This document shows positions 8,409 to 16,386 of a DNA stretch of 64,000 nucleotides, piece after piece. How positions within the stretch are numbered: position 1 is the stretch's first letter; each line of letters begins with the position of its first letter. Source of the stretch: Fimbriimonas planktonicus (lineage in GTDB: Bacteria; Armatimonadota; Fimbriimonadia; Fimbriimonadales; Fimbriimonadaceae). The notes beneath the pieces are model-generated. The model made no database searches, was not told the DNA's origin, and saw only the letters and a list, made by a program, of their open reading frames with translations. Where the stretch lies: contig OZ248539.1 of the NCBI GenBank assembly GCA_965234685.1, positions 2,604,001 to 2,668,000 of the forward strand, given 5' to 3'. A program made the translations under genes and the position numbers.

Positions 8409-9278
8409 ATGCGCTGGCCCTCTTTTCGTAGATTCAGTCTGCCGAAGAGGAGACTCAGCCAAACGATCGTGATTGCCGCCGGAACCTACGCCCAGGGCGT
8501 GGCCGGCGGCTTAATGTTTGGTCTGCCGCTTCTCTTCACCATGGAGATGTGGCAACACGGCGCAACGATCCCGTCCGCGCATCTCCTGCTGAGTATCGCG
8601 CTCACGTTTGGCATCCTCTTGCTCTTTAACCGCACCGTCGGAACGCATCCCGACGCGTCTTTTCGGGATGTCGTCATGGAATCGGTCGAAGAACTCGGGC
8701 TGGGCTTTATTGTCGCCGCTACCGTTCTTCACCTCATCGGGCGGATTCACGTCAACATGCCTTTCGCCGAACTCGCAGGCAAAGTGACCATGGAAGCGCT
8801 AGTCACGAGCATCGGAGTGAGTATCGGCACGGTTCAATTCGGTGCCAGCGCAAACGGCGCAAGCACCAACGGTAAGCGTGAAGTCCCCATTCTCGGACAG
8901 ATCGCCGTTGCTTTTTGCGGCGCCATTTTTGTTGCCGCCAGCGTGGCTCCGACCGAAGAAGTCCTGCTCATCGCGGTGGAATCGTCGCCGGTGAAGGCAT
9001 TTCGAATGCTCATCGCGTGCCTCATCCTCACTGCGCTCATTCTCGGGTTTACCGACCTCCGGCGAAGTCGCGATTTCCGTACTCAATGCTGGATTCCACG
9101 CTCAATCTTCGGGCCCGTAGTCACGGTTGGCGTAGCGCTCACCACCGCCACCATACTTCTCTGGTTCTTCCGCCACCTCGACGACCGCTCTTTCGCCGTC
9201 AATCTTCGCCAAATCGTGACCCTCGCCGTACCTGGAGCCCTCGGTGCTTCGGCGGGCCGAATCCTCTTTAAAGCATGA
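8409..9278 (+). CDS. TIGR02587/DUF2391-type integral membrane protein
   Basis: 289 residues with about seven hydrophobic segments. The block YAQGVAGGLMFGLPLLFTMEMW and the conserved APTEEV fit the TIGR02587 family as I remember it. Function is unknown in this family. The four-base overlap with the next gene, whose product fits TIGR02588, reproduces a known conserved pair and suggests the two form one complex. It follows the PPIase lipoprotein by 5 bases. Confidence 0.75.
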   Translation: MRWPSFRRFSLPKRRLSQTIVIAAGTYAQGVAGGLMFGLPLLFTMEMWQHGATIPSAHLLLSIALTFGILLLFNRTVGTHPDASFRDVVMESVEELGLGFIVAATVLHLIGRIHVNMPFAELAGKVTMEALVTSIGVSIGTVQFGASANGASTNGKREVPILGQIAVAFCGAIFVAASVAPTEEVLLIAVESSPVKAFRMLIACLILTALILGFTDLRRSRDFRTQCWIPRSIFGPVVTVGVALTTATILLWFFRHLDDRSFAVNLRQIVTLAVPGALGASAGRILFKA

Positions 9279-9634
9279 AAAGAACCATTCTGGAAGTATC
9301 GGTTTTCACGATCAGCCTGGTCATCATCCTGATCGTTTCGATCGGACTGATCATGGATATCAACCAGGGGCGCGACCGGTCGGTGAACTTCAAGATCGCG
9401 ATCACCAGCGTCCGAAAGATCAATGACAGCTACGATGTCGCGATCAAACTGACAAACTTGGGCCGCCAAACCGCCGAGCAAGTGACGGTGGAAGGGATTG
9501 TAAATGACGAGTCGTCTTCGATCACGTTCGACTACTTGCCGAACGACTCGTCGGATCGTGGTGTTCTACGATTTACCGCGGATCCGGAGCAGTTTCCGCT
9601 CCGGACCCGCGTAATCAGTTACCGCTTACCGTGA
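9275..9634 (+). CDS. TIGR02588-type membrane-anchored small protein
   Basis: 119 residues: one N-terminal membrane helix (about residues 6-26, VFTISLVIILIVSIGLI) followed by a small beta-sandwich-like extracytoplasmic domain. Length, topology and position directly after a TIGR02587-like gene with a 4-base overlap support the family call. Function unknown. The 3' end overlaps the convergent TPR gene by 9 bases. Confidence 0.7.
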   Translation: MKRTILEVSVFTISLVIILIVSIGLIMDINQGRDRSVNFKIAITSVRKINDSYDVAIKLTNLGRQTAEQVTVEGIVNDESSSITFDYLPNDSSDRGVLRFTADPEQFPLRTRVISYRLP

Positions 9635-11338
9635 TGGTGCGGAGAGGACTGGGCTCCGGCCCGCTTCGGTCAGATACTTCAGCACGTCCGCTTCCTTCGG
9701 AATGGTGCGACCTTCCAGGAACTTTGTATCCAAAGTGCCCGCCTTTCGGTTTGCCGCTGCGGCGAGACCGTTGAATCGAGAAACCTCGTCGGAGATTCGC
9801 CCACCCGCCTGCTTCGAAAGGAACGAAGCCTGTTCTGCATAAGCCGCGGCTGCTGCATAGTGGGCAATCGCACTGTTCGGACTGGCCTTAATTGCCGCCT
9901 CACCGTAAGCGACCGCTTCCGATGGCTTGTTCTGATACAGAAGCACCGTGAGCACGCCGGCCAGCGCTTCTGCCGATTCTGGGCGAGCTACCAGCGCCGT
10001 GTCATAGAAGGCACGTGCGGTGTCGTACAAATAGTCGAGTTCCTTTTGCTCGAGCTTGCTGCTAGTGACTACGCCCATCGACTCGTTTCCACGCTCGATG
10101 TAGGCATCAACGTTGGTTGGCTCGGACAATACGGATCGCTCGAAACCACGTCGTCCTTCCTGGAACCGTCGAAGTCGGTTGTTCACCGCCGCGAAGTAGT
10201 ACCAAGTCTCGGTCCGCTGGGCTCGATCATTCACGAGGCGGTTCGAGAGATTCGCAAGAACGTTTGTTCGGTTGAATTTCAGCGCGATGAATGCTTGCGC
10301 CGTCAGAACCCCGAGGTCTCCTTCGTTGGACAACAACGCTTCCTTGATCGCTTCGTCCGAGTTCACCGTGTCGCCCAGCTGAGCGTTGGCGACGGCAGCG
10401 GCGGCAAACGAATAGGCATCCAGCTTTCCGTAGCGCTTCAGCGTTCCGAGCACCTTGAGCGCTTCGGCATACCGGCCGGTTCGGATGTAGGCGTAGGAGA
10501 GGCGATTCGCCAAGTCGGTGCGCGACGTATCCCGGTCGAAGGCTGGAGCGACCGCGTTAATGACCAGCGAATAGCGCTGGGCCCGAATCGCCGAATCGGC
10601 GTAAGCAACGAGGTTGATGTCGGTCGGAGCACCGAGCTGATCGAGCGTCGCATCGAGAATTCGCTTTCGCGCTTCTACCGCTTGCTTGAAGGCGGACCGA
10701 ATGCTTGCCAAGGTTCCGGCGCGGTCATTGTCCCGGCTAACCGTATTGAAGGCGCGGCGGAGATTGACCCCTGAGAGAACTTCAGAGGCAGCCACGTTAA
10801 CGGGATCTATCGCAAGCGCATCTTCGGCGAACTTCTGCGCCGTATCAAAAATGCCGAGGGCAAAGTTGGCGCGGGCGAGCAAGACTCGAGCCGGTACCGA
10901 TTTCTCCTCAATCTTCAGTGCGATTCGTCCGCTGACGATCGCCTCGCGATACTTTCCGTCAGAGTAAGAGACCGTTCCCTGTTCGATGTGGAAACCGGCT
11001 CCCTTCGAAAGGCCGTTATCAATTCGGACCGTGATCGACTTTTCGGCCGACTGGCCTTCGGCGGTGAACGCCTTAAACCGGAGCTTGAGCGGGCCCTCTT
11101 CTTCGGCAAGCGAGTCGATGCGGAACTCGTACGGAGTGCTGGTGTCGCTGTCCCGAAGCTCTGCCCCAACGTAAAACTCAACTTGGTTCACGTTGTCGTC
11201 TGGATTGGTGTTCGTTACGGTGACGCGAAACTTCCGCTCGCCCGTGACGACTTGCCCTTCTGGGCAGTCGACGGTGACCTCCACCTTTGGTGCGAGGGCG
11301 ATTGCCCAGAATGCCGAAGTTAGTGCGATCATGCTCAT
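9626..11338 (-). CDS. Secreted TPR-repeat protein with N-terminal Ig-like domain
   Basis: 570 residues. A short N-terminal signal sequence precedes a beta-sandwich of the bacterial Ig-like type (about residues 20-105, with VEFYVGAELRDSDTSTPYEF, a pattern seen in Big_7-type domains). The rest is alpha-helical with repeated TPR signatures (for example FALGIFDTAQKFAEDALAIDP, YIRTGRYAEALKVLG, NKPSEAVAYGEAAIKASPNSAIAHY). It is probably an exported scaffold for protein-protein contacts. No enzymatic motif is visible. It is convergent with the TIGR02588 gene and 52 bases downstream of the PII-like gene on the same strand. Confidence 0.75.
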   Translation of the reverse strand: MSMIALTSAFWAIALAPKVEVTVDCPEGQVVTGERKFRVTVTNTNPDDNVNQVEFYVGAELRDSDTSTPYEFRIDSLAEEEGPLKLRFKAFTAEGQSAEKSITVRIDNGLSKGAGFHIEQGTVSYSDGKYREAIVSGRIALKIEEKSVPARVLLARANFALGIFDTAQKFAEDALAIDPVNVAASEVLSGVNLRRAFNTVSRDNDRAGTLASIRSAFKQAVEARKRILDATLDQLGAPTDINLVAYADSAIRAQRYSLVINAVAPAFDRDTSRTDLANRLSYAYIRTGRYAEALKVLGTLKRYGKLDAYSFAAAAVANAQLGDTVNSDEAIKEALLSNEGDLGVLTAQAFIALKFNRTNVLANLSNRLVNDRAQRTETWYYFAAVNNRLRRFQEGRRGFERSVLSEPTNVDAYIERGNESMGVVTSSKLEQKELDYLYDTARAFYDTALVARPESAEALAGVLTVLLYQNKPSEAVAYGEAAIKASPNSAIAHYAAAAAYAEQASFLSKQAGGRISDEVSRFNGLAAAANRKAGTLDTKFLEGRTIPKEADVLKYLTEAGRSPVLSAPSR

Positions 11339-11390
11339 CGTAAAATAACCTGTCGCAAGTATGACGAAACTAAGGCCTCAGTAATTCAGC

Positions 11391-11729
11391 CTAAACCGCA
11401 ATTTCTCCGCGTTCGTGCGTTCGAATGCGATACGCGTCGGCGACATCTTCGATGAATATTTTGCCGTCGTCTGCCTCGCCGGTCCGTGCATTCCGCAGAA
11501 TGGACTCAACGATCTCCTCTACTTGGGCATCGGCGACGACAACTTCGATCTTGGCCTGAATGGGCATCGGAACCACGCCAACAAGGTTCGAGTACCTTTG
11601 CTCTCGCACCGGAGAGACTCCAACGCCTCGGACGTCGCTCACCGTCATACCATTGACTTCGGCGGCGGCAATCGCCGATTTCACCATTTCCACCCGGTGC
11701 GGGCGCACGTAGCAAGTAATTCTCTTCAT
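11391..11729 (-). CDS. PII family signal-transduction protein (atypical T-loop)
   Basis: 112 residues, the exact GlnB/GlnK length. N-terminal MKRITCYVRPHRVE, B-loop TGEADDGKIFI and C-terminal YRIRT match PII. Aligning without gaps to E. coli GlnB, the T-loop region differs: Gln39 becomes Ser, Tyr51 (the uridylylated residue) becomes Gly and Lys58 becomes Gln, while Tyr46 is kept. ATP binding is plausible, but canonical 2-oxoglutarate sensing and uridylylation are doubtful. No amtB or glnA lies nearby. Target unknown. Confidence 0.85.
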   Translation of the reverse strand: MKRITCYVRPHRVEMVKSAIAAAEVNGMTVSDVRGVGVSPVREQRYSNLVGVVPMPIQAKIEVVVADAQVEEIVESILRNARTGEADDGKIFIEDVADAYRIRTHERGEIAV

Positions 11730-11830
11730 TGAAAAAAATTGCGCGGCGAGATAATTCGCCGCGCAAAAGTAAGGTGTCTTCGCTACAACTGAATCATTGG
11801 CACGTTGGCCAAAAATTCAACCGCAAGGAT

Positions 11831-12214
11831 TTAGCCGCGCGAACTGCAGGAACCGCATCCGCCGCCGCCAGCGACGGCACCTTCGCCTTCCGCCTTGAAG
11901 CTCGATCCGCAACCGCAGCTCGAAGTTGCGTTTGGATTTTCAATCTTGAAGCCGCCACCGAGAACGTCATCCACGTAATCCACGTGGCTACCTTCCATGT
12001 AGCTGAGGCTGATGGCATCGACCAAAATTTTGATGCCGTTCTGCTCGAACAACTTGTCGTCTTCTTCCGGCGAGTTGTCGTCAAGGGCCATGCCGTACTG
12101 AAGTCCGGAGCAACCGCCACCGGCCACCCAGACACGAAGGGCCGCGTTGTCTTTGCCCTGGCTCTTGATAAGGTCAGCCAATTCGACTTCTGCGCGCTCA
12201 GTTAAGGTGATCAT
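11831..12214 (-). CDS. erpA: ErpA/IscA (HesB-type) iron-sulfur cluster carrier
   Basis: 127 residues. The three cluster-ligand cysteines of A-type carriers are present: VAGGGCSGLQY (about residue 35) and SSCGCGSSF (about residues 99-101). It receives and transfers Fe-S clusters in the cytosol. Unusually, a glycine-rich tail of about 20 residues follows and adds two further cysteines (GGCGSCSS). A ferredoxin gene starts divergently 131 bases away, consistent with Fe-S function. A GGAG Shine-Dalgarno lies shortly before the ATG. The exact subtype (ErpA versus IscA/SufA) is uncertain. Confidence 0.88.
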   Translation of the reverse strand: MITLTERAEVELADLIKSQGKDNAALRVWVAGGGCSGLQYGMALDDNSPEEDDKLFEQNGIKILVDAISLSYMEGSHVDYVDDVLGGGFKIENPNATSSCGCGSSFKAEGEGAVAGGGGCGSCSSRG

Positions 12215-12345
12215 TAATTCTCCATACGTCCTGAAACGAACGATTGATGGCCTTATTATTGCTCAACTTCTCGCCATCACCCCGAGCCCAGAGCACAAAT
12301 TGGGCTTTTCGAACCTAGTAGACTATGAGACGGAGTTATTGAAGA

Positions 12346-12597
12346 GTGCCATACGTTGTCGCTGAACCCTGTATCGGAGTTAAAGATAAGTCGTGCATGA
12401 CCGTTTGCCCGGTCGACTGCATTTATGAGGCAGATGACCAGGTTTTCATCAACCCGGATGAATGCATCGACTGCGGACTGTGCGAGCCCGAGTGCCCAGT
12501 CAACGCCATCTTCGTGGACAGCGAAGTGCCCGCAAACTGGAAAGACTTCATTGAGCTGAACGCGAAAGAAGGTCGTCGCCTCGCTGAAGAGCGATAA
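12346..12597 (+). CDS. fdxA: 7Fe-type ferredoxin (3Fe-4S/4Fe-4S)
   Basis: 83 residues from GTG 12346, with GGAG about 10 bases upstream. The first cysteine set reads C-x7-C-x3-CPVDC (CIGVKDKSCMTVCPVDC), the pattern of the 3Fe-4S half of 7Fe ferredoxins. The second, CIDCGLCEPECP, binds a 4Fe-4S cluster. A short C-terminal helix (NWKDFIELNAKEGRRLAEE) is typical of this group. It is a soluble low-potential electron carrier. It is followed after 5 bases by a GbsR-like regulator and diverges from the Fe-S carrier gene. Confidence 0.92.
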   Translation: MPYVVAEPCIGVKDKSCMTVCPVDCIYEADDQVFINPDECIDCGLCEPECPVNAIFVDSEVPANWKDFIELNAKEGRRLAEER

Positions 12598-12602
12598 ACC
12601 CA

Positions 12603-13220
12603 ATGCAACCCCCCATTGAGGACGGTTTTGACGAGCCGGCGGAATTCGAGGAGACCGAGGCCCATCCGCGCCCGGGTCGAGCCGAATCCGTCTTAGGTGG
12701 TGCCCAAGACCAATTCATCCTCGAATGGGGACGTATGAGTTCGAGTTGGGGAATCAACCGAACGATGGCGCAAATTCACGCGCTGTTGTTCGTCACCGGA
12801 ATTCCCCTAGAAGTCAACGAGATCATGGACCGCCTCCAGATCAGCCGCGGCAACGCGAGCATGAATCTGCGCGAGCTCATGGACTGGGGCGTCGTGCGCC
12901 GATTTCGACAACCTGGCGACCGGAAAGATACCTATATCACCGAGACTGATCCTTACCAAATGATCATCCGGATCGTGAAGGAACGGAAGCGTCGAGAGAT
13001 TGACCCGACGGCCGAGGCCATCGAAGAGATCCTTTCTCGACTCCCTGAAGGCGACCCCGACGAAGCCACGCAGTCGCTCCGAAAACGGCTCACCGCATTG
13101 CTTGAGATTTTTGGCCTTGCCGACGTGGTCTACAAGCAACTCTTCATCAACGAACTCACCTTCGATGAGCTCCGAGACGCCGTCAAAACCAGCCGCCTTC
13201 CCGGCGACACCGGGCCCTAA
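12603..13220 (+). CDS. GbsR/MarR-family winged-helix transcriptional regulator
   Basis: 205 residues. A disordered acidic N-terminus (about 35 residues) precedes a winged-helix domain: INRTMAQIHALLFVTG, then the recognition helix EIMDRLQISRGNASMNLRELMDWGVVRR, which is the GbsR/PadR-like pattern, and a wing with RQPGDRKDTY. A C-terminal helical dimerisation part follows. It is 5 bases downstream of the ferredoxin gene and likely cotranscribed. Target and effector unknown; GbsR relatives regulate osmoprotectant or transport genes. The stop overlaps that of convergent nadA by 4 bases. Confidence 0.85.
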   Translation: MQPPIEDGFDEPAEFEETEAHPRPGRAESVLGGAQDQFILEWGRMSSSWGINRTMAQIHALLFVTGIPLEVNEIMDRLQISRGNASMNLRELMDWGVVRRFRQPGDRKDTYITETDPYQMIIRIVKERKRREIDPTAEAIEEILSRLPEGDPDEATQSLRKRLTALLEIFGLADVVYKQLFINELTFDELRDAVKTSRLPGDTGP

Positions 13221-14314
13221 GCGCAGACGGTAAGCATGCGGTCAAGTGCGATCTTTGCGTAGTGCTTGACCTTGTCCGGCACAACGATCTGGTTGACCAC
13301 AACCCCGTTCACGAGATTCTCCAGCGTCCAGAGCAGGAAGCTCGGGTGAATTCGGTACATCGTGGAGCAAGGGCAAATCTGTGGGTCCAAGCAGAAGATC
13401 AGCCGGTCTGGCATTTCTTTTGCGATGCGATTGACGAGGTTAATCTCCGTGCCCACCGCCCACTTGCTGCCCGGCTCCGCCGCCTCAACCGTCTTGATGA
13501 TGTACTCCGTCGAGCCGTTGAAGTCTGCCGCGTTCACCACCTCAAGTTCGCACTCCGGGTGGACCAAAACGTTGATCCCCGGGTGCTCCTCACGCGCCTT
13601 CGCAATCTGCTCCAGGGTGAAACGCTTGTGCACCGAGCAGTGGCCCTTCCACAAAATGAACTTTGCCGACCGAATCGCTTCCTCCGTGTTTCCGCCAAGC
13701 GGCTTGAACGGGTCCCAAACCACCATCTCCGTCTCGGGGTCGTAACCCAACTTCGCGCCAGTATTTCGCCCCAAGTGCTGGTCCGGGAAGAACAAGACTT
13801 TCTCGCCCTGAGTGAGCGCCCAAGCGACTGCCGTCGGGGCATTTGTGCTCGTGCAAACCGTGCCACCGTTCTCACCAACAAACCCCTTAAGGTTCGCCGC
13901 CGAGTTAATGTAAGTCACCGGAACCACGCTCATCGCGTCGCCGAGCACTCGCTGCAACTCCTGCCAGCACTTGCGAACCTGGAAGATGTTCGCCATATCC
14001 GCCATGCTGCACCCCGCCGCAAGGTTCGGAAGAATCACTTTCACATGGTCCGGAGTCAGAATGTCCGCGCTTTCGGCCATAAAGTGCACACCACAGAAAA
14101 CGATCGTGTGCGCCTCCGGGTGTAGGTTCGCATCCTTCGCGAGCTTGTAGCTGTCCCCCCGGTGATCGGCGTGCTCGATGATCTCGTCGCGCTGATAGTG
14201 GTGACCGAGAATCACCGTGCCAGAGCCAAGCGCCGCCTTGGCCGCATGAATCCGGCTACGAATCTCCTCCGCACTCAGATCGGTGTACTCCGGCGGCAAC
14301 GGGACTTGGTACAT
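13217..14314 (-). CDS. nadA: Quinolinate synthase
   Basis: 365 residues from ATG 14314 (MYQVPLPPEY); a TTG at 14380 is possible but adds a poorly conserved extension. The substrate motif LGHHYQRDEI and the three cysteines that bind the 4Fe-4S cluster are visible: FCGVHFMAESAD, GGTVCTSTNA and ICPCSTMYRIHP. It condenses iminoaspartate with dihydroxyacetone phosphate in de novo NAD synthesis. nadB and nadC are not in the window. A TATACT lies 11 bases before the ATG with no Shine-Dalgarno, suggesting a very short leader. Confidence 0.95.
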   Translation of the reverse strand: MYQVPLPPEYTDLSAEEIRSRIHAAKAALGSGTVILGHHYQRDEIIEHADHRGDSYKLAKDANLHPEAHTIVFCGVHFMAESADILTPDHVKVILPNLAAGCSMADMANIFQVRKCWQELQRVLGDAMSVVPVTYINSAANLKGFVGENGGTVCTSTNAPTAVAWALTQGEKVLFFPDQHLGRNTGAKLGYDPETEMVVWDPFKPLGGNTEEAIRSAKFILWKGHCSVHKRFTLEQIAKAREEHPGINVLVHPECELEVVNAADFNGSTEYIIKTVEAAEPGSKWAVGTEINLVNRIAKEMPDRLIFCLDPQICPCSTMYRIHPSFLLWTLENLVNGVVVNQIVVPDKVKHYAKIALDRMLTVCA

Positions 14315-14325
14315 AGGCCTATCTA

Positions 14326-14331
14326 AGTATA
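14326..14331 (-). promoter_or_regulatory. Putative -10 element of nadA
   Basis: On the minus strand TATACT ends 11 bases before the preferred nadA ATG at 14314. No good -35 is seen and no ribosome-binding site lies between. Confidence 0.35.
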
Positions 14332-14422
14332 CGTTCCGAATCCGGCCCCCCTTTTCACGGGTCCCAGGCATCAGATCCAACTAATCTCAGCAATTAGTGG
14401 AATTCAAGGGATAAACATCACC

Positions 14423-14428
14423 TATTCT
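14423..14428 (+). promoter_or_regulatory. Putative -10 element of the duplicated lipoprotein gene
   Basis: TATTCT ends 5 bases before ATG 14434 without a Shine-Dalgarno, fitting a leaderless TANNNT arrangement. Confidence 0.35.
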
Positions 14429-14433
14429 TCACA

Positions 14434-15297
14434 ATGTCCGAGCACACTGAATCTATGCGAAAGTCACCCTACGTCGCCGGATTAGCCATCGCCGCCGGAA
14501 TCACCATCCTCGCCTGCGGTGGAACCGGTGACCAAATCACCACGGCCGACTTTCAAGCCGCGGTGCGTCGACTCCGAAGCCTCTCAACCGCGGCCGACCT
14601 CTACATGGGCGACAACGACGATATGACCCCGCTCGCGAACAGCTGGATGGACGGCATGGAGCCATATACGGCCGACCCAAACATCTTCGTCTCTCCCGCC
14701 GTTGACCCGGCCGACTACGGATTCGCCCTCAACTCCGCCGCCGCAGGTCGAAACCGATCCACCTTGGACGCCATCGCCACCGTGCTCATCTTCGACTCGA
14801 ACGTCCTTGGAAGAAACGCAACTGCCGCAACGAGCACTCAGCCCAACCCTGGCCGTTACAACGGTAGCAACGGTCTGCTCTATCTAGATGGCTATGTCCC
14901 TGGCTATAACGACACTTCCCCGCTCATCGATCAGTCCCTGACCCGTGTCCGCGCGCTCGCCGTAGCGACCAGCGTCTACAGTGCCGACTACGACGATGTG
15001 CTGCCGCGCAGCAACTGGGTTGACGCCACAACCCCATATGTCAAGCGGGTCGAGTACTACCGCTCACCCGTCTTCGACTACCAACCCAACCAGTACGGCT
15101 ACGCCTACAACATCCTGGTCGTCGGAGGCAACATCACCGCCATCGAAAACCCTGCCGCGACCTTGATGTACTTTGACGCAAACAAGAACCAGCGAAACGC
15201 CGTCGACGTCGCCACCAACCGACCGACGCCGGGCCGGTACAACGGGGAAAACGCCGTCAGCTACGTCGACGGCCACACCGGACGACTCTCGCCGTAG
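14434..15297 (+). CDS. Lipoprotein with two tandem H-x9-DG-like (pseudopilin C-domain) repeats
   Basis: 287 residues; ATG 14455 is an alternative start. The N-terminus is a lipoprotein signal ending ILAC. The mature part holds two copies of a module of about 115 residues: copy 1 RLRSLSTAADLYMGDNDD...GRYNGSNGLLYLDGYVPG and copy 2 RVRALAVATSVYSADYDD...GRYNGENAVSYVDGHTGR. Each has the early DxDD, a central YGxAxN, an FD and a terminal YxDG. This resembles the C-terminal head of the prepilin-like DUF1559/H-X9-DG proteins of Planctomycetes and Armatimonadota, but with no prepilin helix. Role unknown; surface-anchored. Confidence 0.7.
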   Translation: MSEHTESMRKSPYVAGLAIAAGITILACGGTGDQITTADFQAAVRRLRSLSTAADLYMGDNDDMTPLANSWMDGMEPYTADPNIFVSPAVDPADYGFALNSAAAGRNRSTLDAIATVLIFDSNVLGRNATAATSTQPNPGRYNGSNGLLYLDGYVPGYNDTSPLIDQSLTRVRALAVATSVYSADYDDVLPRSNWVDATTPYVKRVEYYRSPVFDYQPNQYGYAYNILVVGGNITAIENPAATLMYFDANKNQRNAVDVATNRPTPGRYNGENAVSYVDGHTGRLSP

Positions 15298-15300
15298 GCC

Positions 15301-16356
15301 TTACTCTTCGGCCAATCGACGCGCTTGCTCTTCTTGAATGAGCGCGTCGATCATCGGCTGAACATCGCCTTCCAAAAAGCCCGAAAGGTTGTGCAAAGTG
15401 ACCTTGATCCGGTGATCCGTAACGCGGCTTTCGGGGAAGTTGTAGGTTCGAATCTTCTCCGATCGGTCACCGCTTCCGATTTGGCCCTTTCGAATCCCCG
15501 CCCGCTCCGCATCGGCGCGATCGCGCTCCATCTGCAAAATCTTCGACTTCAAAACCGCCATCGCCTTCAGCTTGTTCTGCTGCTGGCTTCGCTCGTCCTG
15601 ACACGTGCTCACCAAGCCGGTCGGTCGGTGCACGATGCGGATCGCAGTTTCATTCTTCTGCATGTGCTGACCACCCGCCGAGCTTGACCGGAAAGTCGAA
15701 ATTTCCAGGTCCTTGGCATCGATGTCAACTTCCACGTCTTCCGCCTCCGGCAGCACCGCGACCGTCACCGTGCTCGTGTGAATACGTCCCTGGCTCTCCG
15801 TCGCCGGCACTCGCTGAACGCGGTGAACGCCGCTTTCATGCTTCAGCTGAGAAAACGCCCCCTCTGCTTGAATATTGAAAACCACCCGATCCAGCCCGCC
15901 AATGCCCGATTCCTCGTGCTCCACAATGTCCACTTTCCACCGCCGCCGCTCGGCATAGCGCGTGTACATCCGGAAAAGCTCGTTCGCAAACAGCGCCGCC
16001 TCGTCTCCGCCCGCCGCCGGGCGAATTTCGATGATCACGGGCTTCTCGTCTAGCGGATCTCGCGGAAGCATCATCAGCCGCAGCCGATCTTCTAGCTCCG
16101 CGCTTCGGACGCGCAATGGCTCGATCTCCGCCAGCGCCATCTCCTTCATTTCCGGATCGCTGAGCATCTCCTCGGCATCGCTCAGCTCGGTTCGAACCCG
16201 GTGGTACTCCCGAATCGCCGCGACGATTGGCTCAAGCTCCGAACGTTGCTTGCCCAAACGCTGCATTTCCCCTGGTTTGGAAACGATGGCGGGGTTACTG
16301 TAGTCAGCTTCAACCGCTTCAAAGCGACGTTCAATTTCGAGCAACTTTTCGAGCAT
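15301..16356 (-). CDS. prfA: Peptide chain release factor 1
   Basis: 351 residues. The catalytic GGQ lies at 228-230 (SSAGGQHMQK). The codon-recognition tripeptide PAT (184-186, in QRVPATESQG) identifies RF1, which terminates at UAA and UAG, rather than RF2. The N-terminal helical domain and the PAAGGDEA block are intact. It is 4 bases from the convergent lipoprotein gene. A GGTACAAT sequence lies 13 bases upstream of the ATG as a likely -10. Usually prmC follows prfA; here it does not. Confidence 0.95.
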   Translation of the reverse strand: MLEKLLEIERRFEAVEADYSNPAIVSKPGEMQRLGKQRSELEPIVAAIREYHRVRTELSDAEEMLSDPEMKEMALAEIEPLRVRSAELEDRLRLMMLPRDPLDEKPVIIEIRPAAGGDEAALFANELFRMYTRYAERRRWKVDIVEHEESGIGGLDRVVFNIQAEGAFSQLKHESGVHRVQRVPATESQGRIHTSTVTVAVLPEAEDVEVDIDAKDLEISTFRSSSAGGQHMQKNETAIRIVHRPTGLVSTCQDERSQQQNKLKAMAVLKSKILQMERDRADAERAGIRKGQIGSGDRSEKIRTYNFPESRVTDHRIKVTLHNLSGFLEGDVQPMIDALIQEEQARRLAEE

Positions 16357-16369
16357 CGACGGAGTGCAG

Positions 16370-16375
16370 ATTGTA
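16370..16375 (-). promoter_or_regulatory. Putative GGTANNNT -10 element of prfA
   Basis: Minus-strand GGTACAAT places TACAAT 13 bases before the prfA ATG. It is five of six to TATAAT and carries the window's recurrent GG prefix. Confidence 0.4.
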
Positions 16376-16386
16376 CCGGGGACCGG

